Below, piece after piece: positions 7,487 through 13,583 of a stretch of 13,583 nt of DNA (position 1 is the stretch's first letter; the number at the start of each line of letters is the position of its first letter). The position numbers and the translations under genes are program-made. The notes beneath the pieces were generated by a model. That model searched no databases and was not told the origin of the DNA. It saw nothing but the letters and a program-made list of their open reading frames with translations. Source of the DNA: JBEGQX01 sp041180805 (GTDB lineage: Bacteria; Planctomycetota; Planctomycetia; Gemmatales; Gemmataceae); the NCBI GenBank assembly GCA_041180805.1, contig JBEGQX010000249.1, forward strand, positions 1-13,583. Reading direction: 5' to 3'.

Positions 7487-8935
7487 TCAAGCCAATATTT
7501 CCTTAACCACCTCACCTGCAACATCGGTTAGTCGATAATCGCGGCCGTTGAACCGATATGTAAGCCTGGTGTGATCAAGGCCCATCAGATGCAGTAATGT
7601 GGCGTGCAAATCATTAACATGAACCTTGTTTTGAACCGCCTTGTAACCAAATTCATCAGTGGCACCATAATGGAAACCACCTTTAACACCAGCACCTGCA
7701 AGCCAGATTGTAAAACCATTAGGGTTATGATCACGCCCCTTGGCGCCCTGGGAATCAGAGGTGCGACCAAACTCGCCTCCCCAGATCACCAGTGTTGAAT
7801 CAAGCAAGCCCCTTGCCGCCAAATCTGTCAACAATGCCGCTGCGGGTTGATCGGTGTGTAATCCACACGATCGATGATTGGTTTGCACATCGCTATGGCA
7901 GTCCCATGGAACATCATTCACACTTCCATCACCACCAACCCCCTTACCCGCGAAGATTTGCACGAAGCGAACGCCCCGCTCAACCATTCGCCTTGCTACC
8001 AGGCATTGCCTTGCAAATGTGGCGCACTCGGGCTTATCAAGGCCATAAAGCCTTTGGGTGGCCTGTGTTTCCCGGGCGATATCAAGGGCTTCTGGCGCAG
8101 CCATTTGCATGCGATACGCCAACTCATAAGAGTTGATTCGTGCAGCCAAGTCAGCCTGGGTGGGGCGGGTGGAGGCATGTTCCTTGTTGAGCTTTCGCAT
8201 CAGTTCCAACTGCGCAATCTGCTGTGCATCCGTGTGCTTCTGGTCGCGAAAAAGATTATCGATGGATTCCTTTCGCCGGGCATCTAGAGCAAGCGCTTGG
8301 TAAGATTTCGGCAAAAAGCCCGCCGACCATATTTGATCATCCCCCCGTGGCCTAGTGTCATGTAGCACCACGAACGAGGGCAGGTCCTGGTTCATCGAAC
8401 CCAGCCCATAATTCAACCAGGCACCCATGGCAGGCAAACCCGGACGATTCGTGCCACACATGAGTTCTATAGATGCGGGAGCATGATTATTCTGCTTTAA
8501 ATACATCGAGTGCAAAAAGCACATCTTGTCCACATGTTGGGAAAGCTGGGGAAAAATATCAGATACCCAGGATCCCGACTGCCCATGTTGTTTCCACGCA
8601 AAAGGGGACTTTAAACACTTGCCACTGGTGCTGAAGAAACCCGTTTTGGAATCCGCACCTGCAAGTTGCTGGCCATCGCGTTTCTGCAATTCAGGCTTGT
8701 AATCCCAGGTATCAACCTGCGAGGGGGCACCCGTCATGAACAACCAGATGATTGATTTTACCTTTGCGGGAAAATGGGGCAGCCTTAGCGCAAGGGGATC
8801 ATTTGGAATCGATGCGGCTTTTGATTCCTCCTGCAGCATACTGGCAAGAGCCAATGATCCAAATCCAAGGCCCGCCTGCTGCAAAAACCTGCGACGCACG
8901 GGAAGATCCATATTTTCAAAAGGTAATTCCAACAT
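7487..8935 (-). CDS. DUF1501 domain protein with twin-arginine signal
   Basis: Last gene of the right-hand operon and a distant paralogue of the + strand DUF1501 gene. Two near ATG codons exist, at 8941 and 8935. A strong GGGAG lies directly against the first and six bases before the second, so I choose 8935 (482 residues); both give the same protein apart from Met-Lys. The N-terminus contains RRRFLQQAG (residues 14-22) followed by a small-residue hydrophobic stretch, a twin-arginine export signal. Conserved sites are the WLFMTGAPSQVDTWD segment (about 64-78), GGEFGRT (about 386-392) and GRDHNPNGF (about 400-408), in which Glu, Asp and His are probable metal ligands of the phosphatase/sulfatase-like fold. 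The sequence belongs to the subtype whose signature is GRDHNP, unlike GRDHWG in the left operon. Length is normal. It starts 31 bases after the DUF1549/DUF1553 gene and is probably translated from the same message. The substrate is unknown. Confidence 0.95.
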   Translation of the reverse strand: MLELPFENMDLPVRRRFLQQAGLGFGSLALASMLQEESKAASIPNDPLALRLPHFPAKVKSIIWLFMTGAPSQVDTWDYKPELQKRDGQQLAGADSKTGFFSTSGKCLKSPFAWKQHGQSGSWVSDIFPQLSQHVDKMCFLHSMYLKQNNHAPASIELMCGTNRPGLPAMGAWLNYGLGSMNQDLPSFVVLHDTRPRGDDQIWSAGFLPKSYQALALDARRKESIDNLFRDQKHTDAQQIAQLELMRKLNKEHASTRPTQADLAARINSYELAYRMQMAAPEALDIARETQATQRLYGLDKPECATFARQCLVARRMVERGVRFVQIFAGKGVGGDGSVNDVPWDCHSDVQTNHRSCGLHTDQPAAALLTDLAARGLLDSTLVIWGGEFGRTSDSQGAKGRDHNPNGFTIWLAGAGVKGGFHYGATDEFGYKAVQNKVHVNDLHATLLHLMGLDHTRLTYRFNGRDYRLTDVAGEVVKEILA

Positions 8936-8966
8936 CTTCATCTCCCATCATGGTTCATGCCGGTCT

Positions 8967-11900
8967 TTAATCGATATATACAAATTCGTTGAGACAAAGC
9001 AGCGTATGACAAAACTCGATAAGGGCTTTTTCCTGGTTCACGGAATTTGCAGCACCCATGATTTTTTGCTGCGCATCCATGAACTTTCGCATCTCCTCCA
9101 ATTCATGATCATCAGGCAACCGGGAAAATGCAATACGATAGGCCGTCTGGATCGATTCTTTCACAGGAGTATTGGAGGTAGGGGCGATCCGCTTCGCCAA
9201 CTTTTCCGCCTGTTGGCGAACCAACGGGGAATTAAGCATCACCAACGCCTGCGTGGGAACCGTGGTGGTGACCCGTTCGCCTATGCTCTGAGTTGGCTCA
9301 GGCGCATCAAAGGTGGTCATCAGCGGGATAAGCTCACTTCGTTTCACACGAAGGTAAACACTGCGGCGCAGTGAGTTATCCGTAGCACTGGGACCATACA
9401 TTGTCATCGTGTCAAGATTCCCTCCCACCGCCAGCAATGCATCCCGGATGATTTCAGCATCGAGACGGCGCGACTGGTAGTGCCATAAATAACGGTTCTC
9501 GGGGTCAATCCTGACATTTTCATCATTGGAGTCGTGGGATTGCTGATAAGTGGCACTTAACATGATCTGCTTGTGCAGAGGCTTGAGCTTCCAACCATTT
9601 TTTGTCAGTTCCATTGCAAGCCATTCGAGTAGTTCCGGATGACTTGGACGCTCTCCCTGAAATCCAAAATCATTGGTGGTTCGGACAATTCCATTGCCAA
9701 AATGATGCTGCCACAGCCGATTGACCATGACTCGGGCCAACAGGGGACCGGCCCCATGCTCAAGATTGGTGATCCAATCAGCCAATGCAATCCTTGGATC
9801 CATATTGGCAGCGCCCTTAGGCAATTCACCCCGGGTAAGAACCTGCAGGAAACCCGGAGTTGCTTTTTCGCCCTTGTTGTCAACCTCTCCACGACGAAGG
9901 TAGAAAACATCCTGCCCACCATCAATCGTTGTGTATACATCCGTAAGAGGCGGACGGGGAACGGCCTGGTCATGACTTTGCAAGGCCTGGAAAACTTTAT
10001 TGGTCACATCATCAAACGGGGCAAACCACCTTACCAGACTTTCACGCATTGATTCCGGAACCTTGTTGTTATTCGCTGCCAGTATGCCACGAAGCTCGTT
10101 AACATTCTGGGGCACGAAATTCCCAGCCCAAGTTGCAGGATTTGGCTCGGTGCTCATCGCAAACCGCAACCGTCCGATTCCAAGCTCACGGAATTGCAAT
10201 GTAACCTGCAGTTCTGTCCCACCACCGAACCCCGCTAGGGGCTTTTCCAACTCAAAGATGGCAGCGTTATCCTTCTTGGCCGTCGTTTTTACAACCCAGG
10301 CGGTATTCGGTTTACCATCAACTGCATTCGCCAAGGGTTGATCTTTGTCTTCAAATGCCGCAAAGACCGGCCTTAGCTTTAATTCCTGCACTGCCTCCTT
10401 GGAATTGGGATCAAGCGGCCTGGCAGTGATTTTCAATTCGGAAAGCTGAAATCCACCATCAGCATTCACCCCTGGTCCACGCTGGGGAAGGGCTTTATCC
10501 GTAAAGCAATCAAATCGAAATGAATTAAGGTTTTTCTGATAAGTATGAAATGTGATTTGATACTCTTCATTGGCAGCAACGGCTTTCATCGCTCCCCTTC
10601 CCCGCCGCTTCATGGTTCCGGGATTGATTGTACCATCATGGGCCACAATTCCCCCGGGCAGCCATTTCAGATACGAACGCTCCGCATCCACGGTCAAAGG
10701 TTCGAGAATCTGCCAGCGTGTTGCCTCGAGTTGCTTGGGTAGTTCTGATTTCTGCCAGGCCTCAAATCGCTTGGGTAATTCGTCATTGGCAAACTTACGC
10801 AATGCGATGGCCAATGGTTCCCGATCGATCTGGTGTTTTTCCAGCTTGGCTTTAGTCGCTGAAGGATCGGGATCAAGCACCCGGGTGCCATGAACTGTTT
10901 TTGCCAGCCCAGCAGCGAGGGAGTAATAATCTTTGTGGGGGAAGGGATCGTACTTATGCTCATGGCAACGAACGCAACCCAGCGTAAGCCCAAGCATGGA
11001 ACCACCAACGGTCATAAGCATGTCATCAATTTGGTCATAGCGGATTCGCTCGACAGTTTTCGCAGTAATCTGCCCGGGGTATGGCCCGGCGACAAGAAAA
11101 CCAGCCGCACATGCTGCCTGAAAATCATTTGGAAGCAATTTATCGCCCGCAAGTTGCAATTTAACAAATTGGTTGTAAGGCATGTCCTCGTTTAGGGCAC
11201 GAATCACCCAATCCCGGTAATGATAAGCCGATGGCCTGAAACCATCGAACTCATAACCCCCACTCTCCGCATACCTGGCGACATCCAGCCAATGCCTGGC
11301 CCATTTTTCACCGTAGCGTGGGCTTGCCAATAGCTCATCCACTACCCTTTCAAACGCACCTGTGGAATTATCCTTTAAAAACGATTCGATCTGCTCAGGC
11401 GTTGGTGGCAATCCAATCAAATCGTAATACGCCCTGCGCACCAACTGTTCCTTCCTTGCTGGAGGACTCATTTGCAGTTTTTTTTCCGCGCTGGCATGCT
11501 GGATGAAACGATCTATGGCATTGGCGGCTGGTCCCACAGGTGGTGCAGTTTCCTTCAACGGTTGAAATGACCACCACTGTTTGCCCTCGCCAAGTTTTAT
11601 CTCGCGCTTGGGCTTGGCAACCAACTCTCCCTGACGGGGATCAGGGGCACCCATGTCAATCCACTTGGCAAAATCTGCTATGACGTTTTCAGGCAGCTTT
11701 CCAGCAGGTGGCATTTCCAAGCCATCATACTTCAGGGCCTTCATGATCAAACTCTTCGCTGACTGCCCTTTAACAAGAGTTGGCCCCGTCTCACCACCTG
11801 TCAGCATGCCGTTCGCAGTATCTAGAAACAAATCAGCCTTCAGCTTCTTGTTGGTTTGCGCATCTTTTGAATGACACGAATAGCAATGCTGGTTGAGCAC

Positions 11901-12011
11901 CGGACGAATTTTTTGCTCGAAGAATTTGAAACCATCATTTTTCGTTTCCTGGGCATTCGAATGCACCATGGGAAGACAAAAAAACAGGCTGGACAACATA
12001 TATCGGAGCAT
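8967..12011 (-). CDS. secreted PSCyt1/DUF1549/DUF1553 protein, 1014 residues
   Basis: The largest gene in the window. The frame opens at a TTG (12077), but the ATG at 12011 has a GAGG Shine-Dalgarno (12021-12024 on this strand) nine bases upstream and begins a signal peptide (residues 1-20, ending SNA). Domains in order: a PSCyt1 cytochrome c-like domain at about 25-125 with CX2CH (CYSCH, 43-47) and a downstream EMPPAG whose Met100 could be the axial heme ligand; DUF1549 at about 165-370 with RHWLDVARYAES and a second CX2CH (CVRCH, 346-350); a charged, probably helical linker at about 385-440; a beta-rich region at about 440-660 that looks like a discoidin- or carbohydrate-binding-like insert; and DUF1553 from about 710 to the end with MVNRLWQHHFGNGIV and VMLNSPLVRQQAE. 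The family is common in planctomycetes and of unproven function; electron transfer and polysaccharide degradation have been proposed. It lies between DUF1080 and DUF1501 genes in the same operon. Confidence 0.95.
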   Translation of the reverse strand: MLRYMLSSLFFCLPMVHSNAQETKNDGFKFFEQKIRPVLNQHCYSCHSKDAQTNKKLKADLFLDTANGMLTGGETGPTLVKGQSAKSLIMKALKYDGLEMPPAGKLPENVIADFAKWIDMGAPDPRQGELVAKPKREIKLGEGKQWWSFQPLKETAPPVGPAANAIDRFIQHASAEKKLQMSPPARKEQLVRRAYYDLIGLPPTPEQIESFLKDNSTGAFERVVDELLASPRYGEKWARHWLDVARYAESGGYEFDGFRPSAYHYRDWVIRALNEDMPYNQFVKLQLAGDKLLPNDFQAACAAGFLVAGPYPGQITAKTVERIRYDQIDDMLMTVGGSMLGLTLGCVRCHEHKYDPFPHKDYYSLAAGLAKTVHGTRVLDPDPSATKAKLEKHQIDREPLAIALRKFANDELPKRFEAWQKSELPKQLEATRWQILEPLTVDAERSYLKWLPGGIVAHDGTINPGTMKRRGRGAMKAVAANEEYQITFHTYQKNLNSFRFDCFTDKALPQRGPGVNADGGFQLSELKITARPLDPNSKEAVQELKLRPVFAAFEDKDQPLANAVDGKPNTAWVVKTTAKKDNAAIFELEKPLAGFGGGTELQVTLQFRELGIGRLRFAMSTEPNPATWAGNFVPQNVNELRGILAANNNKVPESMRESLVRWFAPFDDVTNKVFQALQSHDQAVPRPPLTDVYTTIDGGQDVFYLRRGEVDNKGEKATPGFLQVLTRGELPKGAANMDPRIALADWITNLEHGAGPLLARVMVNRLWQHHFGNGIVRTTNDFGFQGERPSHPELLEWLAMELTKNGWKLKPLHKQIMLSATYQQSHDSNDENVRIDPENRYLWHYQSRRLDAEIIRDALLAVGGNLDTMTMYGPSATDNSLRRSVYLRVKRSELIPLMTTFDAPEPTQSIGERVTTTVPTQALVMLNSPLVRQQAEKLAKRIAPTSNTPVKESIQTAYRIAFSRLPDDHELEEMRKFMDAQQKIMGAANSVNQEKALIEFCHTLLCLNEFVYID

Positions 12012-12100
12012 AAGAAAATACCTCACAGAAAAAGCTTTTTTCAACTTTTCATGGAATGAAACCGCAGGTGGCTGCAAACCTTAGCCCGTATATCCATGAA

Positions 12101-12847
12101 TTATTTTGCAGGGTCGTAAATAAAGGCGTGGTCATCGGCAGGTTTTACCCAGACATTCCGAAATTTCACTGGATTGTTGTGATCCTGAAGAAATACCGGC
12201 CCGGTCATGGTTTTTTTCTGTAGATCCCTGATCTTTTCTAGATAAGGTGTTGTCCCGAATCGAAATGGATGAAATGTCGACCTGGGCTCGGCAAACGTCG
12301 TGCCATCCTGCACTTTCATTCCGTTGTACCAAACCGTGACCCTTCCATTTTCAATAATCGCACCGGAATCATTTCTACGCGGTGCCCGGTAGCGGATATC
12401 AAATACCTGCCATTCACCAGGTTTTCGACAAGCATTCACAAGGGGTTTTGAAAATCCATACAAAGCCCCAGCATCTTCCTGGCTAAGCTTTTCCTTATCT
12501 TTGCCAAAGGAATTCAGAATCTGAACCTCGTAATTCCCATGAATATAGACACCGCTGTTGGCAGGACCTTTCTCGGGTAATAGGAATTCAACATGGATAT
12601 CGGCATCACGGAAGTGAAGCTTGGAAACGATATGATTTCTGTTCCCTTTGGGCGTTGAAATAAGCATTCCATCTTCCACCGGCCAGTTAACCTTCTCACC
12701 CGCCATGCTAAGGAACAAATGATTACCTTTTTCATCTAGCAGCAGAGTAGCACCCTTCGGAGCAGGGGCAGGAAGCTTGCTTTGATCAGGCTTAAAATCC
12801 GAATCAGCCCCCAGAACAGCCAAAGAAATTAGAAGAGCAAGAATCAT
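12101..12847 (-). CDS. secreted DUF1080 protein (3-keto-disaccharide hydrolase-like)
   Basis: First gene of the right-hand operon, 248 residues. A short signal peptide (hydrophobic residues 2-12, cleavage near LGA at 14) predicts export. The mature part is a single DUF1080 concanavalin-like jelly roll, recognised by NSGVYIHGNYEVQILNS (97-113), GALYGF (127-132), PGEWQVFDI (143-151), VWYNG (172-176) and GPVFLQDHNNPVKFRNVWV (216-234). Family members include 3-keto-disaccharide hydrolases, which cleave glycosidic bonds in sugars that have been oxidised at C3; this activity here is inferred from family only. Size is normal and no key motif is missing. The ATG at 12847 has a GAGG Shine-Dalgarno seven bases upstream (12855-12858). 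The downstream 1014-residue gene starts 89 bases later. The gene order DUF1080, DUF1549/DUF1553, DUF1501 suggests linked expression of exported proteins acting on carbohydrate. Confidence 0.93.
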   Translation of the reverse strand: MILALLISLAVLGADSDFKPDQSKLPAPAPKGATLLLDEKGNHLFLSMAGEKVNWPVEDGMLISTPKGNRNHIVSKLHFRDADIHVEFLLPEKGPANSGVYIHGNYEVQILNSFGKDKEKLSQEDAGALYGFSKPLVNACRKPGEWQVFDIRYRAPRRNDSGAIIENGRVTVWYNGMKVQDGTTFAEPRSTFHPFRFGTTPYLEKIRDLQKKTMTGPVFLQDHNNPVKFRNVWVKPADDHAFIYDPAK

Positions 12848-12878
12848 TGGTTTGCCTCAAATGGAAGTAATTTAAACA

Positions 12879-12908
12879 ACTATACCAAATCAGGACCAAA
12901 ATCCCCAA
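12879..12908 (-). promoter_or_regulatory. candidate promoter of the right-hand operon
   Basis: Read on the - strand, TTGGGG (12903-12908) and TATAGT (12879-12884) are 18 bases apart. The -10 box matches the sigma-70 consensus at five of six positions; the -35 box is weak. Transcription would begin near 12872, about 25 bases before the DUF1080 start codon. Confidence 0.35.
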
Positions 12909-13134
12909 TTTGAAATAACCGTTTACAAAGGAGTATATCCTTTAAAAGCCTCAAAACCGTTTTAAATGTGATGGTTTTGGCTAAATTAAACCTTCTCTTT
13001 GCGAGGAACCAAGGGTAGACAATGCTGAGGTATTTAGCCTGGGCCTCCGGGGAGCCGAATTTGCTCAGGTAGTGATCCTTGCCATCGAGGCGGACGACGC
13101 CCTGGCCGGAGTCATGGCTGCTGATTTTGGGCAT
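12880..13134 (-). pseudogene. N-terminal remnant of a tyrosine recombinase (integrase)
   Basis: From ATG 13134 the frame encodes 84 residues, of which only about the first 50 look like a real protein. MPKISSHDSGQGVVRLDGKD (residues 1-20), then HYLSKFGSPEAQAKY, is characteristic of the N-terminus of planctomycete site-specific tyrosine recombinases, where an H..SGQ.VV.+DG+.HYLG.+GSPE..A.Y pattern precedes the core-binding domain. After residue 51 the translation turns into lysine- and leucine-rich, low-information sequence, and the DNA changes from GC-rich (about 13030-13140) to AT-rich. The catalytic domain with its Arg, His and Tyr residues is absent, although complete enzymes of this group are several hundred residues long. 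The gene is thus truncated and cannot be an active recombinase. The 3' half of a tRNA gene lies 144 bases upstream in the same orientation, the usual placement of an integrase beside its attachment site. The frame beyond residue 51 overlaps the promoter region of the right operon. Confidence 0.75.
12927..12943. promoter_or_regulatory. dyad AAAGGA-N5-TCCTTT upstream of the candidate promoter
   Basis: AAAGGA (12927-12932) and TCCTTT (12938-12943) are perfect inverted copies separated by five bases. The dyad begins 18 bases beyond the candidate -35 box, where an activator could bind. A second inverted pair, CAAAACC (12952-12958) and GGTTTTG (12973-12979), lies just beyond. Both fall in the spacer left by the truncated integrase, so they may also be chance. 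Confidence 0.3.
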
Positions 13135-13278
13135 GAGATGTGGTTTTTGGCGCTTGGAGCTATTGGGAGCGGTAATTGCAATTCCTCAGTAGTACTACTG
13201 AAAAATGTCCAGCTATTAGATTACTCCCCCCGCGCAGGATGGAAAACTAAACCATTGAACACAAAGACTCTCGTCAAA

Positions 13279-13320
13279 AGCCGCCTTCGGGACTCGAACC
13301 CGAGACCTACGCTTTACGAA
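13279..13320 (-). tRNA. 3' half of a tRNA-Thr(CGU) gene, probable integration attachment site
   Basis: Read on the - strand, the segment begins exactly at the anticodon loop (TTCGTAA, anticodon CGT, 13320-13314). It continues with the 3' anticodon stem AGCGT, a variable loop AGGTC, a perfect T-arm TCGGG-TTCGAGT-CCCGA (13303-13287) and the acceptor 3' strand AGGCGGC with discriminator T; CCA is not encoded. The 5' half is missing: the bases where the 5' anticodon stem should read ACGCT read AGATT, and no D-arm or GCCGCCT acceptor strand is found upstream. It is therefore a tRNA fragment, not a working gene. An integrase remnant 144 bases downstream supports reading it as an att site in which an element recombined at the tRNA 3' end. 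The T-arm pairing and consensus are seen directly; the att role is inferred. Confidence 0.8.
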
Positions 13321-13376
13321 AATCTAAAAAACAACTTAACCCGGTTCAGCTTTTATGAAGGAAGACAGTCTGAAAC

Positions 13377-13398
13377 AGCCTTTTTCATAGGCTTTTTT
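13377..13398 (+). terminator. weak hairpin followed by a T-run
   Basis: AGCCT (13377-13381) and AGGCT (13389-13393) are inverted copies around a 7-base loop and are followed by TTTTT. This resembles a weak intrinsic terminator on the + strand, but the stem is only five base pairs and no + strand gene is recognised upstream in this edge region. Confidence 0.25.
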
Positions 13399-13583
13399 AT
13401 AAGACTTAATTCGTATTAAAACAAGGCAATTCGCCAGAATTTGAAAAACAATAAGCCCGTAAAAAGTGGTTTTTTCAGTAGTCCTTAATGCTGCATTTCG
13501 TTTCAAGGGCCGTAAAAAGCTCTAAAAATCACAGTTCCAATTTCACGTTTTAATTGCTGGTCAAATATCTCGCTTGATGCAAG
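13399..13583. other. AT-rich sequence without recognised genes
   Basis: I see no coding, tRNA or element signal here beyond a 10-base direct repeat, CCGTAAAAAG, at 13457-13466 and 13510-13519. The stretch lies on the far side of the tRNA fragment from the integrase remnant and runs to the window edge. Confidence 0.4.

Noticed and set aside
8736..9374. A + strand open frame of 212 codons antisense to the DUF1501 and DUF1549/DUF1553 genes
   Set aside because: It overlaps two conserved domains on the other strand, spans their junction and has no recognisable motif. Other long frames antisense to these genes (for example 7874-8287 and 9639-10052) were rejected for the same reason.
13072..13419. 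A + strand open frame of 115 codons at the right edge
   Set aside because: It runs antisense through the integrase remnant and the tRNA T-arm, so its codons are explained by those features.
13279..13583. An intact or intron-containing tRNA-Thr gene
   Set aside because: No D-arm, 5' acceptor strand (GCCGCCT) or 5' anticodon stem (ACGCT) is found on the - strand between the fragment and the window edge.
1..13583. CRISPR array, toxin-antitoxin pair or phage-defence cassette
   Set aside because: No regularly spaced repeats were seen, and no gene pair or domain typical of these systems was recognised.

Overview
The window looks like a chromosomal segment of a planctomycete (phylum Planctomycetota). 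Two gene sets carry the planctomycete-typical pairing of a large secreted DUF1549/DUF1553 protein with cytochrome-like motifs (PSCyt/PSD1 type) and a secreted DUF1501 protein. One set also has a PPC-domain protein, the other a DUF1080 protein. Base composition is moderate to AT-rich, with AT-rich intergenic DNA. I cannot assign a genus.

Left part (1-6607, + strand): an orphan 201-residue hypothetical gene (252-857), then a three-gene set: a DUF1549/DUF1553 protein with an Ig-like insert (1003-3096), a Tat-exported DUF1501 protein (3123-4439) and a secreted PPC/Ig-like repeat protein (4445-6607). Spacings are 26 and 5 bases, so it reads as one operon whose products are all exported.

Middle (6608-7486): a patch without core genes. 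It holds a perfect 15-bp palindrome, three short hairpins that each have a 7-base loop, a 33-codon transposase-like helix-turn-helix reading frame whose Shine-Dalgarno lies in one of those loops, and a GC-richer gene for a small membrane protein resembling DUF6992. I read it as accessory or mobile-element-derived DNA between two convergent operons.

Right part (7487-12847, - strand): a second operon, transcribed DUF1080 protein, then a 1014-residue PSCyt1/DUF1549/DUF1553 protein, then a Tat-type DUF1501 protein. DUF1080 proteins include 3-keto-disaccharide hydrolases, so this set may act on sugars outside the cytoplasm. The two operons are therefore paralogous modules facing each other with different partner proteins.

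Right edge (12848-13583): the N-terminal remnant of a tyrosine recombinase (integrase) and, 144 bases away in the same orientation, the exact 3' half of a tRNA-Thr(CGU) gene with no 5' half. Together they look like the scar or boundary of a tRNA-targeted integrated element, and they are the clearest mobile-element signal in the window. No CRISPR array, rRNA or complete tRNA was seen.
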